Positions 12,701 to 24,560 are shown, counted from the first letter of the stretch. The stretch is DNA of 64,000 nucleotides from Chinchilla lanigera (GCF_000276665.1 NW_004955484.1:6274467-6338466); one strand, 5' to 3'. The notes: generated from the sequence alone by a model not told the origin. Numbers and translations are program-made.

Positions 12701-14400
12701 ACAGACACTGGTTTATAGCCTCTTTTGTTTTGGTTTGTTTTTGCTTTGGGAGCAGTTCATTTAAGATGTAATAAATTGGAAGGGTGCTTCCCCCTCCTGG
12801 CCCCCATCCCTCCATAAATCTCAGGACAGTGCAAATGAAGTATGTCTCATTACGGACAGAAAGACAGGACCTCCCTAGGCAGGGACATCCCAGACTACCA
12901 TTAAAGCAATCATTAAAAATAACAACCCACCTAAGGAAAAAAAAGTCATTCTTTTCAAAGATATATATTAATTAGCCAATAGTATTAAAAGGAGGTTTTC
13001 TGGGTTCAAATTGGAACTGAAATCCAGAATGCAAAAGAAAGCAGAAACAGTGATGTGGGAAAAGGAAGGGGCAGCTTTATAGGAAGAAGGTCTATAATTT
13101 CCTGTAGCACTAGCAGAGAGAGCCATGAAATGGTATCCATAACGAACTGGTCATAAAGGAGTATGCCGAGATTGCTAGACTGTACCTATCTGAATCATTT
13201 CATGAGTAAGAAAGATTTAAGAGTCTCAAGAGGTTCAGGGTAGACATTGTACTGGACTTTCCAATAACTAAAAAAAAAGTACAGTAAGGTAGACACACAG
13301 GTAGATAGCACAGATAAGCAATCTGTGGGTTTAAGATGCGCTACAAATTTTCTGCTTTACCGTGGTATGTTTTCAAAGGATTCCAGGTATAGCGAGGCAG
13401 GTAAGCGAGTGAAGGGTAGGAAAATAACAAAGCCAGGTGGAGGGGAAATTTAGATGGCCTATCAACCAAGCCAGTTCTATGTACATGACTAACTCTTAGC
13501 ATGTCCACCTAAAAATAAAATTGCTCCATGGAATTAAGATCACACTCTGAATTGGAAACTATCTGCAGAAGTGAACTGAGCACAAATTTGTCTCCTACCG
13601 TAGTAGCAGTCACAAAGTAATCAAATTCCACAGTTTCAGATTATACAATTTCAGACTGAAACCATAAGGATCTTTGGTCACTTCTACTACATGAATCTCA
13701 ATATTGCAAGTCAAATAATAACAAAATAAACAGTTATGAAGTGCTATCTCCCTCCAGCAGTAAATGTTGAGGGAATCAGAACTCCATTCCTGAGGAACAA
13801 AGCATCTTTTGTTCACCACGCTATGGTTCTTCAAGGAGTAAACAAAAAATTTGTGTTCACAAAGTGCTCTGCAATGCAGAAGAGAGAAAATACAAGATTA
13901 AAAAATAACGTGAGGTTGGATGCTCCTTGTTTCAGAGTTTTTATGTCTACACTGCATGGACAGGAAGCCCCTGCAGGCTCGTCCCATCACATCACCCACA
14001 TAACCTGTCAAGATCTGGGTCATCTATGTCGGTCCTCCTTGCACTGTCATTTACCCTCACTGGAAAGGACTCATTCATGTCATGTGTCTAGTTTTTGTTG
14101 TCCTGGAAGCATACCTGGTAACAAGAATTTAGTGAGAGTAGTTTACTTTAGAATGAGCAAAGAATTACTGGTAAGACAGTAGGAGAGGAAGACCAAGAGG
14201 GGAGAGATTGGTAATCATCACTCCAGTTGGAAACCTGTCCTTTCTCATCCCTGGAGAACTCCAGGAGCCATGGTGGAATTGTACCTCAGAGCTGCTCTAC
14301 CTGAGAAAGTGAAGGCACTCCCGTCTTTAATTACAAGTTCAGAACTGTGCTGGTGCATCTTTACCAATGTTCCCCAGTGTAAGGGCGAGAGGGAGGATGA
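9740..14400. other. long repeat-poor non-coding stretch
   Basis: No gene or confidently named repeat over about 4.6 kb. It is strongly A+T-rich from 10,000 to 11,500. The part at 10,600-11,340 is unbroken by simple repeats and has a homeodomain-type patch 'acaatttaattataaac' at about 11,277-11,293, so it could be conserved non-coding DNA. The 148-codon (+) frame at 13,736-14,182 and the 105-codon (-) frame at 11,754-12,071 have no domain features. Confidence 0.4.
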
Positions 14401-14409
14401 GGGAGTCTT

Positions 14410-14507
14410 TTTTTTTTTTTGGTTTTTCTCCGGTACCGGGAACTGAACTCATGACCTTGCGCTTGCCAGGCAGGCGCTTTTGCCGCTGAGCTAAATCCCC
14501 AGCCCCC
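14410..14507 (-). mobile_element. ID-type SINE (young copy)
   Basis: Read on the minus strand, the body begins 'ggggctggggatttagctca', carries the tRNA-type A and B boxes (B box 'gagttcagttcccggtacc' region) and ends in an A-rich tail. The 11-bp target duplication 'gagggagtctt' is perfect on both sides (14,399-14,409 and 14,508-14,518). The body is close to the other ID copies in the window, so it is a recent insertion. It is derived from a tRNA-like (BC1/ID) source and is transcribed, if at all, by RNA polymerase III. Confidence 0.92.
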
Positions 14508-14519
14508 GAGGGAGTCTTG

Positions 14520-15339
14520 ATTTGTAGCATTTGCCAGTGTCCGTGGTGTAACCACTCCATCAAGCCAACCAAAATAACAACACTGGATGTGGAGTCCAAA
14601 AGAGAAGCCATCCTTTAACAGTATAGCCAAGTTAGGGATAAAAAGATATGACCTCAAGACAAGAGCACGGAGAATAGTAAGATGTAGTAAAATAATTAGG
14701 AAATGATGGTCGATTACCTTTGCTTTTAATATCATTTACTTAATTACAGGTGTAATTAACTTTTAGTAACAGCTGTGTTTAACAACCGACCCACAAAATT
14801 CGCACAACTTTAACCATTAGGTCTTGCAAAGCACTAAGCCCATTGCTAAATCACCACTGCACAAGTTCCCCTTGGTCACTGGTGAAGGCTGGTTCTGGGG
14901 GGAGTTAGTGGGCTACTTCTGGTCTGAAGTGCAGGCAGCAAAGCGATCCTCAGAGGCCAGGTGAAGCATACCAGCAGCTGGATGCCAAGAAAGTTTAGAC
15001 AGTACAGCCAGTGAAGCTACAGTGGGAGAGAGCTGGGCAGGCTCTGGCAGAATCTGCTAGTTGGATCACAGACTGGCCATATTCCTGCAAAGCTCTGACA
15101 TATTTCTTTCTGGTTTTGTGTGGTGTTGCTCCTTCTTATCTGGAACAACTGAATTATTGTTAACCATGCTTCCCCTCCTTGTTTGCTAAGTTCTAAGCCC
15201 ATATTCAATATGTTGTCCTGCCTTGTGCTTTAAAACAGAGAGTGTTCCAAACAGTTCTCTCCCGCCCCTCCCCTCCATGGTACAAATCATTATTTCTCCC
15301 CTCTTTCCGTTTTTGTTGAAGACACTCCGTTCCGAGGCC
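14520..15339. other. unassigned non-coding stretch
   Basis: No recognisable gene or repeat. Confidence 0.4.
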
Positions 15340-15980
15340 TGCCTCAGAATCCCTGACCTGCAAGTCTCTTGAACACACTTACAAGAGGCGCTCCTGTTCA
15401 GTCAGCCCCCAGAAGTCTCTCTTGACAATTTGCCATTGCTTCTTTGACAAGAGGATGCTACAGTCTTGTATCTCACAGAGATTCTTCCAAATGCTTCCTA
15501 AGTGGCTTCCCAACTTTTATTCTCCTCCACTTCTAAAATACCCAGCAATCACTTCCCGAGTAGTCTTCCCCCCAGGTCCTGAGCTATCAAAGTGAGATGT
15601 CAGTGCTGTATTCCAGGCCTTCTGTGCATTAGCCCAACCTCCCAGTACAACTCTACATACCCAGACCCCTTCATGCCCTGGAAAATGTCACAGACTGACT
15701 GACTGCCCCATAACAATGTCCAGTTTTTATACCTCTGTGTTTCTGCCTACAATGTTCTAGACAAAGTTGCCCGTCCCTCCCAAGCTCTCTCACGGGCCAG
15801 CTTGTCAACGCTCTCTTCCCAACCTCCACTCAGAATCCCTCCCATTTTTCACATGGGTTCATGGTACTCACACTGACACGTTTTCTCTCTTTCTCTCCCG
15901 ATTTCTTTCTCCCCTGATGTTCCTAGTGGTATACTGCACATAGTAGGAATTTAATATTTACTGACCTGATGTTTTGTCTG
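15340..15980 (+). mobile_element. L2 LINE 3' part (decayed)
   Basis: The C/T-rich text with repeated 'cttcccaacct' and 'cctcccaagctctctcac' phrases ends in 'gcacatagtaggaatttaat' at about 15,936. This is the usual tail of an L2 ('cacatagtaggtgctcaata' type). Only the 3' non-coding part survives. The start is uncertain. Confidence 0.45.
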
Positions 15981-16319
15981 TTTCAGTTCAAATAAAGAAG
16001 ATAAGACTGCATCAGGACTCAAAGATCCAATTAAGCACCCAATATGTTTTATTAGACAGCACACTGTAAAATGAATTAATCAAAGATGGGAAATTTAATT
16101 CAAATTATTTGAAGTGATCAATTGATTTTTAAAACTCCTTTCTGCCCACCTTCCTCAGTATTTGCTTTTCCCTGGGAGTTTAAGGTAAAATCACTCCACC
16201 CTTGGTGACCCCAGTGCTTAGAACGAGTTAAAGCACGCTCTCCCATTCTCTGCAGAGAATGAGAGTGAATTTACGGAGGAGACAGACCTTTGGAATGCTC
16301 CAGAGTTGTTAAAGTCCTA

Positions 16320-16760
16320 AACATATCCATGCAGAAATATTTTTTGAAATATAATGAGCAATAAAACAAGCAAATTGCAGATATCATGGTATATTATGAT
16401 AGCATTTATATAAAGTTGAAAAACAGGGAAAACAAAACAATACTCTATAGGTGGTAACATGTATGTGGCAGAAAACAAGAAAAACATGCAAAGAATGATA
16501 AATTCAGGAGAGTGATTAATTCTTGGGGGGCAGAGAAAGAAATGAGGGGGCAAAAGAAATGAAAAGAAGAGGCATATATAAAAAGTTCCAAATGGATTTG
16601 AAACCCTCTATATTTTGGAAAAAAGATTCTGAAGCAAATATGACAAAATGTTCAGATTTAGCAAAACTAAGTGATTGCAGTAAATATTATTCCGTATGTC
16701 TTTTTTGTATACTTGAAATATTTCCTAATTTGAAAAATAAGTTTATTTACTAATGTTGGA
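16320..16760 (+). mobile_element. L1M 3' end (old LINE-1), probable
   Basis: Phrases such as 'catttatataaagttgaaaa', 'acagggaaaacaaaacaata', 'gagtgattaattcttggggg' and a final 'gtatacttgaaatatttc' follow the order of an old L1 3' untranslated region. No coding remnant. Confidence 0.5.
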
Positions 16761-17074
16761 AGAATTCCCAAATGGTCGTACATGAGAGCTGTCCTTTAAC
16801 AAAAACCACTTGAGTGGCATGAAGTGAGATGTGAAGAAGTGGAATTGCCATAGGAGTAAATGAAATCTGTTTTACCGATACTGTTTGATCTTTTAATTTA
16901 GCTAAATTGATTATAATCATCTATTTTTGGTTGATTACTCAATATTCACTGTAACTAAACCACTCAACTCTCAATTAAGAATAGGCAGCTGGTTTAAAAC
17001 AAAAGCCTGATGAATTGGAAGGTTAATAACACAAGCCCCAAGTGATATCAGTATAATACAGGTTTGTTAAAGGT

Positions 17075-17290
17075 TGTCTTTTACTCCAACAATAATAACT
17101 GGGAGTAAGAAAGAAAGATTTCTCTCCAACTCCCTATCTGTCCAATGGTCTTGTCACAAAAATTCCTCTCTGCCTAGTAGTAGAATTACTACCAGAACTG
17201 CTTTCATATCCAATTCTCTCAGGGAAGTAATAATAGTACCTACCCCCTGCAGGACTGTTTTTAGGATTAAAATGAATTAATGCATTGTGG
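17075..17290 (+). mobile_element. MIR fragment
   Basis: The clear part is 17,227-17,285: 'gtaataatagtacctacccc', then 'aggattaaaatgaattaatg'. This is the MIR segment after the 'catctgtaaaatgggg' region. The upstream half is poorly preserved. Confidence 0.5.
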
Positions 17291-17379
17291 AGCTCAAAAA
17301 ATAATCCCCCCCAAGCACTTTGAACTGAAGAAGTCTAGGATGGTCTCAGAAGCACGAAGCTTCCTCTGACCTTCTCCAC

Positions 17380-17760
17380 CTCTCTGTGTGAAGCAGGCTC
17401 ATAAAGGAATTCTTTGACCCACCTTCCTCCAAGGTCATACAACCCTCATTCCGCAGGGATCCTGCCCGGTAGCCTGGGAAGGCAGACTACACGGGTTGGC
17501 CAAAAAGAATAGAACCCACAGGCTTCCCTTAGCTCCCCCTGTTTATTCTCAAGAGTCCATGACCCATGTTTTTGCCCAATCTTATTTTTCTATAGCTATC
17601 CATTTCAGTCATCTGACTTAGCATAAAAATACAGTTTTCCTGGGTCTTTGGGTCTTCATTTCTGAATGCTGTCATTTCACATAAAACTCTCATGAAATAA
17701 ATTTGTTAGGCTTTCCTCTTGTTCATCTGCCTTTTGTTATAAGAGTGGCAGCCAGGAGTC
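17380..17760 (+). mobile_element. old ERV LTR (MLT2/ERVL-like), 3' end
   Basis: 17,640-17,745 has the layout of an LTR R/U5 region: 'cataaaactctcatgaaata', then 'aataaatttgttag', then 'tctgccttttgttata'. Directly after it, 'tggcagccaggagtcctg' begins at 17,746. This has the position and form of a decayed tRNA primer-binding site, and a purine-rich leader follows. The 5' boundary is not visible. The ERVL affiliation is inferred. Confidence 0.5.
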
Positions 17761-17851
17761 CTGCGAAGGGCGAGAAAAAGGTAAGACATTTTCTTCCCTG
17801 CAACTTTAGGCATGTGCATTAGGGCACATGGTCCGTGCTACTAATATTATC

Positions 17852-17871
17852 ATTATTATTATTATTATTAA
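17852..17871 (+). repeat. (ATT)n microsatellite
   Basis: About six to seven near-perfect ATT units. Confidence 0.9.
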
Positions 17872-17899
17872 TCATTTGTAAAGTAAGAACCACAATGTG

Positions 17900-18429
17900 A
17901 TCCCTCTAAATAAGACTTCATGGTCTGAGGAAAAAAGTCTTTTTCTTCTCACTTCTCAACTCTACCCAAAACCCTTCACAGAAGTGAATGTCCATTCTGA
18001 AATCTACCTTTACACCTCTCAAGAATACTTCTATTCTTCCTCAGCCACAGATCCAATGCTTGCGAAAACCAAAACCCAACCATTATCTGCTAGGTAGCAC
18101 AGAAGTGGGGAGCATGTTGCAAACAGCTCAGCTTTTACCTAACCCCTGCCCTCAAATAAAAGAATGGTGGGCTACCCGAATGGTTGACCTAGAAGGTCTG
18201 CAGAGATGTTCCTCACTGCTTACTTCCGGTACGGCCAGCCGCGGCTTTCCAGGGAGCTGCAGGCCTTTGCCTTCTTCTCCCGCCTCCTGCCACCAGCTCA
18301 CAGGCCGTTCGGTCCTGTTTAGTAACTGGGTATCAAACAACAATAATTGACAGCTGCTCCCCCCCAGCCTCCCCTCTCGGAGCAGCAGTTTCCCAGGAGC
18401 CGTCTTGTACAACCTCAAACACTTTATTA
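17900..18429. other. unassigned non-coding stretch
   Basis: No gene. Overlapping frames on both strands (120 codons + at 17,988-18,350; 88 codons - at 18,152-18,418) shadow each other and carry no signature. Confidence 0.4.
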
Positions 18430-18820
18430 CTGGTCAATTTGGGTTTCCTGCCCACTTTAAGTGGCCGTGCTGAGGGTCTCCAACTCTCTCCAGCCCTCAC
18501 TGATCAATATTAACAGTCACTTCCACGGCATTTCCCTGCTTCTCGGCAAGGCCAGGCACCGGCTGTAAATTACTGCATCGCCTGATCATTGTACAGACAG
18601 AGACGCCGTAATTCAAAAAGTTAGGGCTAATTGTGAAAGGCATTTCTTTCACGCTTTTCAGCACCAACATCAAAGAATGGCAGCGAATAGAATGCAAAGC
18701 TTGCCCATTTTGGGTTTGTATGAGCTCCTCCCCCCACGATGCTTCCTCTCCCCGGTATTTACGTTTGTCGGCCCAAATATTTCCAAGTTCATGCACACAG
18801 ACAAACCTCCAGGTCTCCAG
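18430..18820. promoter_or_regulatory. candidate conserved non-coding / enhancer-like block
   Basis: A repeat-free block of balanced base composition with several clusters of plausible factor sites, for example 'tgatcaatatt', 'gtaaattactgcatcg', 'cgccgtaattca' and 'aacatcaaagaatgg'. It is uninterrupted by any transposon, unlike most of the window. The regulatory role is an inference. Nothing here proves conservation or activity. An A-rich run (about 18,834-18,858) closes the block. Confidence 0.3.
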
Positions 18821-19287
18821 AGAAGTCAAAGGGAAAAAAAAAAAAACAAAAAAAAAAACCATCATCCAATAAAGTTAAAATCGTTGGTTTATAGTCAATA
18901 CATTATAGGTACATAAAAAACAGAACAACTCAGGATTAAACAATTATTGGCTGGGGCTCCCATAGTAATATTTGTTTATGAGGTAAAATTTAACAAGAAA
19001 CAAACAGCACGCGTTGTTTATAAGCAAATAAGGCACAGAGAGCCTCTGTGAATGCAAATCTCCAAACCTGGCAAAACACTGAGTGGAAATTGCCTGCTGC
19101 TGGCAGCTGATGCTGTATGTGGAAGGTGACAGAGCAAAAAGGTCACAGTGAGCAGGGCCTTCCAAGGTGGGGGGGCGCATACCCGCTCCTGAGGGGTACT
19201 CAAGGCAGAGACACAGCCTAGAAACCCATACTGGACTCTCAATCAGGAAGCAAAACCCAAGGACCAGCAGTAGAGGAAGAGAGTGGG

Positions 19288-19304
19288 AAAAAAAAAAAAA
19301 AAAA
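19288..19304 (+). repeat. poly(A) run
   Basis: 17 consecutive A. No SINE body is attached on either side. Confidence 0.95.
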
Positions 19305-19389
19305 GAGGCTGACGGAAAGAAACAATAATTATTTTCAGGCCCAAGAGGGCCCTTCTCCTGCAGAGATGGATGCAGAGTCACCAAGAACC

Positions 19390-20660
19390 ATGGCAGCTGG
19401 GCTGGTTTTCTGCTGCCCTCAGAGCACCATCACGAAAGGCTCAGGAGAGAACCCTCACTCCGACTGGAGAAAAGGAAAGAATAACAGTGCAGACAGGGGT
19501 CTTAGGTAGCTGAGAAGTCCCTGTCCACCCTGGGGTTATACCCTGCCCTGGGCCACACCCTCTAGCCGACCCTGAGCTCACAAAGCCAGGGAAGAGAGAG
19601 AGGGCTGGGCCAGAACCTGTCTGGCACTTAAAACAATGGTGTCAGGGAGAAATAAGTGCTCTGCCCTCTGTCTTTATGCACGTGGCTCCTAGGAGTGGAG
19701 AATAGGGGAAGGGAGCTCAGGATTGGTCCTGAGGCCAGGAAATCCCCCGGAGGTCATCCTGGACTCAGTATCCCCTAGCTCTGATACCACCACGTTTGTG
19801 AGGCTGAGTTTGAGCTGACTAACCAGCTGCGGCTGTAAAAAAGAAGGGGAAGGCCCTGGGCTGAGGTGCCACAGACTGCTCTCCAGCCACCATGATGGGC
19901 CTCCTCGCTGAAAGTCTGCACCACCCCAGTGCCTCAGGGGTCGAAGGGCAGCCTCCTTGGGGCCTTGTCCTCCTTCGTGAGTCATCAGGAGGAGTCTCAA
20001 CTCAAACCTAGGGCCCCAAAGGCTCCTGCTCTGACCCAGGCCTCTGCCTAGGTTGCAGTGCAAAATCATCTTTAGGGAGCTCAACTTTCCACCTGCTGCA
20101 TAGAGGGCACAGCGCTGTGTGACTCTTGATCGGGGGGAACGTGCCTGGCTCTCACCAGCCTCTTGGGGGGTACTCAGCTCTCCTTTCGGAGCAGGGGAGC
20201 TGGGTGGCCAGGGAGGGAGCGCTAGCTGGGGTCTCGGGGGCAGGTGGCTTCTCTGCAGGACCTTCCCTGCCAAGCACAGCAGGAGGAAACCTCAGCAGGG
20301 TTGAGAATCAGGCCTTCTGCTCGGCAAACTTAGTTTGGTCTACCTTGGCTTCAGTTTCTGTTCCTGCTTTTATTTTCTTTGTTTTCACCCTTCGAGGGCA
20401 GGATAAGTAGTCCTGTCTTTTCAGAAATAGGACATAAAGGACACCTTCATTCCCAGCCGGGCCGTAGGAAGACACCAGGAGCGTGACGCCTGCTTGCCAG
20501 GCTTGCACGGCGTGGGCGGGCTGTCTGAGGATGTGGGCTCCTCTGCTGTTGTTCAGAGCCCTGGACTCTTCCCATGTGCAGGCACTGGCCCACCAGCCTA
20601 GTGACAAGCTGATCTCCCAGCTCAGGACCTAGAGGGGAATTAGACACCAGCCGCCCCATG
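19390..20660. other. GC-rich non-coding block
   Basis: This is the most GC-rich kilobase of the window, but CpG dinucleotides are sparse except around 20,120-20,240 and 20,455-20,525, so it is not a convincing CpG island. It creates long chance frames on both strands (194 codons - at 19,689-20,273; 99 codons - at 20,308-20,607). The frames are low in hydrophobic-core pattern and have no motifs. Confidence 0.5.
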
Positions 20661-20680
20661 CTCTCTTTTGTTTAGAAAAA

Positions 20681-20699
20681 GGAGAGAGAGAGAGAGAGT
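20681..20699 (+). repeat. (GA)n microsatellite
   Basis: About nine GA units. Confidence 0.9.
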
Positions 20700-20719
20700 G
20701 AAAAATAAAATCCTCAATC

Positions 20720-22230
20720 GTTTAGTACAAGTCATTTTACATGCTGGGATAATGAAGTATAAAAATGCCTTCAAAGAACTGATTTCCTACTTTTAACTCA
20801 CTGCCAGCCAAGCTCTTTGTGAGGCCTCTCTGGAACATGCATTCCCGTCCCACTCAAACAAAAGAGCTGCGAATTCATTAAACTATTTAATTATGCCTTT
20901 TTATTTTTCTCCATTAGCAAGTCCTACCAGCACAAAGTAAATAAAGCCACCATGGTCTTTCCCCAGCAGACACACTGACTGTTTTTATTCTTTATTCAGT
21001 TTACAATATAAAGGGCTATTTTCCCCCTCCTCCTATTCTTGGCGAGTTTCCTAGTACAAACCCTGCAAATAGAAGCACCCGACTGTATACGCAATGCATG
21101 GAGCTGGCGCAGGGGCTCTCAGAATTGCAAGCACATACCCTAGACAGCTTTCAAAGTACCCGCAGCCAACGGCAGCCAAACAGCACTTTACAGCCAGGCG
21201 CGGAAAAGATATTAGCTTTTTTTTTATATATACTCTAGTAAATTTGCTTTTTACATCTATTTCTTTCAGAAGGGCTTGTTATTGAGCTTACTGTCCACAA
21301 ATTCCATTGATCTCAGGCTGTGACTCAATCCATATGCTCACGCTTTGACACCAGCACAGCAAGCGAGCGATACAAATCCTGTTCAGGCTACAAACTTATT
21401 GATTTTATAGATTTCCCCCAAAGTTGTGATAATGATATATCATTGTTAAATTTGGTAGAACAAACTGCTTTCCCAATCTGTCAATGCGAGCATGAAAACC
21501 AATTCACAGCCTTGTTTAGAAGGCTTTCGCGTCAGAAGAATAAGTACAGCCAGAGGAACCGGATCACCAATACCCAGCGGCGGGCACCAGCGTGATGTAT
21601 GATACCTTCCTCGCTGCCCTTTTCTGACCCGTAGCACACTGGGCTGCCAGACTTGTACTTACTGGCTACAATTATCCACCGCGATTCCTCCCCAGGACGC
21701 TCCGTATTAATTATTAACAACTGGGAGCGTGCTGCTTGGGTGACCCACATCAGTAGGTTTTAAAAGACAATTTTGGTAATTTTAATATGCTATTCAGAGG
21801 CAGTCGGACACATTAGGATCCCGGGATTATTGACTTTAATAGGTCAATTTTTTTCCTTGCCTTTGCTCTCTCTCCCCAGTCTTTAGGAAGCAAGGCAGCT
21901 GCGTCCAGCAGGGGGCAGACACCAGACAACGTTTCATTTTGAAAGGAAGCACCTTGGCTTCTGGCCTGTGCCTTAGTTGGGGACTCCATCTGCCTCAATT
22001 CTAGGCTCTTTTTCTACAGAGAATGGTTAGACCTTGTGGTGCTAGTGGCTCTGTAGGATTCCACTGGCTTTACTCCTCTGTAAGGAATCTACTTTCTTCC
22101 AACGTGAGTTGAACCCTAGGTATCTTATGGCCTTGTGTCTCGGAGGAAATTGACTTTAATGGAGAGCTCCCCAGCCCACAGTGTGACCATGAACAGTCCC
22201 ACATGGTCTTTCCATTCAAGTAACCCCTTT
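20720..22230. promoter_or_regulatory. candidate conserved non-coding block with HNF1-type site
   Basis: About 1.5 kb without a recognisable repeat. 21,706-21,718 reads 'attaattattaac', which matches the HNF1 homeodomain palindrome (GTTAATNATTAAC) at all fixed positions except the first. Further homeodomain/PBX-like words ('ttgattttatag', 'gataatgatatatcattg') lie at 21,398-21,446. The text is rich in undecayed CpG between 21,490 and 21,730 (for example 'ggcgggcaccagcgtg'). In a repeat-free intergenic block this suggests selection, but it remains an inference. Confidence 0.35.
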
Positions 22231-22244
22231 GCTTATCTTCATTA

Positions 22245-22480
22245 ATGCCAATAATAATTTACATTCATATAGCACCTTCCTGTTGGCAATGGATTTTCAT
22301 GCAGTGCCCTCACACCATGTGAGGGAGATTATGGACATACCACTCTGCATTCTATAGTTGAGGACTTCTAGGCCGAAACTCACTCTGGGTCATGGAACTA
22401 GTAAATAGCAGAGCTGACCCTTACACCTTGGTTTTCTGGGCTGTACACCCAGTCATCTCCTCTTAGTTATAGAAATCACT
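22245..22480 (-). mobile_element. MIR SINE
   Basis: Reverse-complement MIR order: 'aataataatttacattcata', 'cttctaggccgaaactcac', 'ggtcatggaactagtaaata', 'gcagagctgacccttacacc' and the 'ctgtacacccagtcatctcc' end. Nearly full length. Confidence 0.75.
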
Positions 22481-22539
22481 AAGGCATAATATTCCCTCTA
22501 TGCCTTAGTTATTTATGTAACAATCTTAGAAAATCTTTG

Positions 22540-22628
22540 GGGCTGGGGCTTTAGCTCAGTGGCACAGCACCTGCCTGGCAAGCGCGAGCCTGAGTTCGAT
22601 TCCTGGTACCGGAAAAAACAAACAAACA
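22540..22628 (+). mobile_element. ID-type SINE
   Basis: The body reads 'gggctggggctttagctcag' with the B box 'gagttcgattcctgg' and ends at 'ggtaccgg' followed by an A-rich (aac)n tail. The flanks 'aaaatctttg' (22,530-22,539) and 'aaaatctctg' (22,629-22,638) form a one-mismatch target duplication. It is slightly more diverged than the copies at 14,410 and 61,675. Confidence 0.92.
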
Positions 22629-22639
22629 AAAATCTCTGC

Positions 22640-23299
22640 ACTGCAGATGTTCCATTTCTGTACCCCAAAATATTAGTTCAAAATTATTTTGGTGACATTA
22701 TTTGTCTATTTCCATCAGCTCAGGTGTCATGGCAGTAATTAATTCTGAGGCTTCTCCTGCTAGGAAAAAAATACATAGCAGTGGCCCACAACAATCACCA
22801 TTATGAAAATAACTCCAACTCCCTTCTGCTTACTGGGTCATGGGACAGATTGGGATAGGAGGAAATAGCCCCTACACTTGTGATGTATATCTTTATAAAG
22901 GTGACTAAGGTGAGAGATTTGGAACCTCTAGGAAATCAAGCTCAGCCCAATAGAGAAGACTGTTTACAGACACCGACCCAGAACGCAATTCTCATAACCC
23001 AGAAAGAGAGGTTGCAGAAAAGCACCAAAACAATTAAGACCCCAGCCAGGAAATCAACAATTAAATAGGCTGGCTATTTGCCTTAATCCTCCCATGCCAA
23101 CTTCTACAGGATTTCTTAGGGCTTCTAGGCTCAAGCCTTCCCATTTCCAAAGGAAAGATGGAGGAATGTGCCTCTCTGAGAGAAGCAGCAGACAATTAAA
23201 ATTTTATGATGAATAAGACCCCCCCCCGAATTCCTACTCCAAACACATCCGCACACACACACTTTCGAACCTAACTGCCCTCCTGCTCATAATTGCACT
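22640..23299. other. unassigned non-coding stretch
   Basis: No gene or named repeat. A seven-to-eight C run lies near 23,220. Confidence 0.4.
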
Positions 23300-24560
23300 G
23301 GTCCAAGCTAGCAGAGCCTTCACACAGAATGATGGTTTCCCCTGTCTCCTGCATTTGTTCGGCTCCTTTGGGAGGAGCAATTTACAGAAAGCATTATCGA
23401 TTTTTGCCATAATAGGTACAGAGATGCCTCACCGTCCCTACTCAGCCGGCTCACTCGCTGCATTGCAACTGTCAGGCCAGTTTGTGAAGCCCCGTCATTA
23501 TTTTTTTTCAAGTAAATCCATCACAAGGTTGGGGTGGGGGAGGGGAGGGAAGTGATGAAAATAAAATTATTTTCACCTTGCCATATGAAAGAATGTGCAC
23601 GTCTTTCGTTGGAAATGAGTGCAAGCACCGTGGGGCAGCAGAAAAATAAGAGAAGGAAAAGGACATTTGCAGAAGCTCGGAAAGAAAAACAGACAGAAGA
23701 GGAGAGTTGGACGGGACCTATTTGAAATATTCTTAACGCGGTTATTCAGGAGCGCCAGCTCAGTCTGACTTCCCCAGGGAGGGACACACCTGCAAACATT
23801 GTCTTTAGTGTGGAAAAAAGGGGAAAAGGACACGTACTTATTTATTTCTATGTGTGCACCCCAATAGAATCTGCCCTGAAATGTCTTTCCTCATGGACCA
23901 CCCACCTTTCAGAGACCACAAATCCCCATTCAACTTCATCCCTTTGTGCTGGACATTTTCTGTGGCTCCCTGGGCCTGCCTCCCCTCACTAGGCACCAGA
24001 GGCTACGACCAAGTAGTGACTGAGCAGCGAGGAAGTATAGATGGTCCTTACTTCAAATCCTCCTAAAGTAAAAACGAGCCTCTTAAAAATCACATGCAAA
24101 AGTAGCAGAGGAAAATTGCGCTAAGTGCATTACGGATACCCAGATAAGACTTTGGATGCTCGTGTCCAGTCTTCGCTGGGTATTGGTGGCCTCTCCCAGC
24201 AGGTTGCCTGGCTCCTAAGGAAGCTCACAGCTTACCATCCCTGATCCATGGTCTCCCCTCTGCCTGAATTCCTCAACCTAGCCTGGTGAGAGGCTCAGAA
24301 GCTTTAATCCAAGAATTGGCTCTGGATCTCATTCCAAGTTCCCCAGTTCATTAGCCATGAAAAGTGATAGCCGCTTAAGATTTTTATGAGACATTGCTCC
24401 AGAGGTGGACCACAGAGAGCTGCACTGTTGCATAGCACTTTGTATCCAGCCCGCCAGCCTCTGGCTCGGGTGTCCGCCGCTCAATAGTGATCATAATGCA
24501 GCGTGAAAAGTGGCCAGTTTGCTCTTGGGAAAAGGCAAGGATGAGGTGACATTTTATTCC
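23300..24560. promoter_or_regulatory. candidate conserved non-coding blocks
   Basis: 23,330-23,560 and 24,420-24,560 are repeat-free with preserved CpGs and site-like words ('gcattatcgatttttgcc', 'tagtgatcataatgcagc'). The DNA between them is unassigned. The text resembles developmental enhancer sequence, but only a cross-species alignment could show this. Confidence 0.25.

Noticed and set aside
13736..14182. 148-codon plus-strand open frame
   Set aside because: Low-complexity Cys/His/Ser scatter without zinc-finger spacing and no transcript context.
14410..14507. tRNA gene
   Set aside because: The A and B boxes belong to a tRNA-derived ID SINE with an A-rich tail and target duplication. 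It lacks a foldable acceptor stem, as do the other ID copies.
17494..17511. 'cgggttggccaaaaag', resembling a mariner terminal repeat
   Set aside because: No partner inverted end is found within the following kilobases and there is no TA-bounded body. The match alone is too short.
19689..20273. 194-codon minus-strand open frame
   Set aside because: It lies in the most GC-rich part of the window where stops are rare. No domain, signal or splice context is visible, and an overlapping plus-strand frame is equally open.
19390..20660. CpG island / promoter
   Set aside because: GC content is high but CpG is not enriched over most of it, and no conserved exon or transcription start pattern follows.
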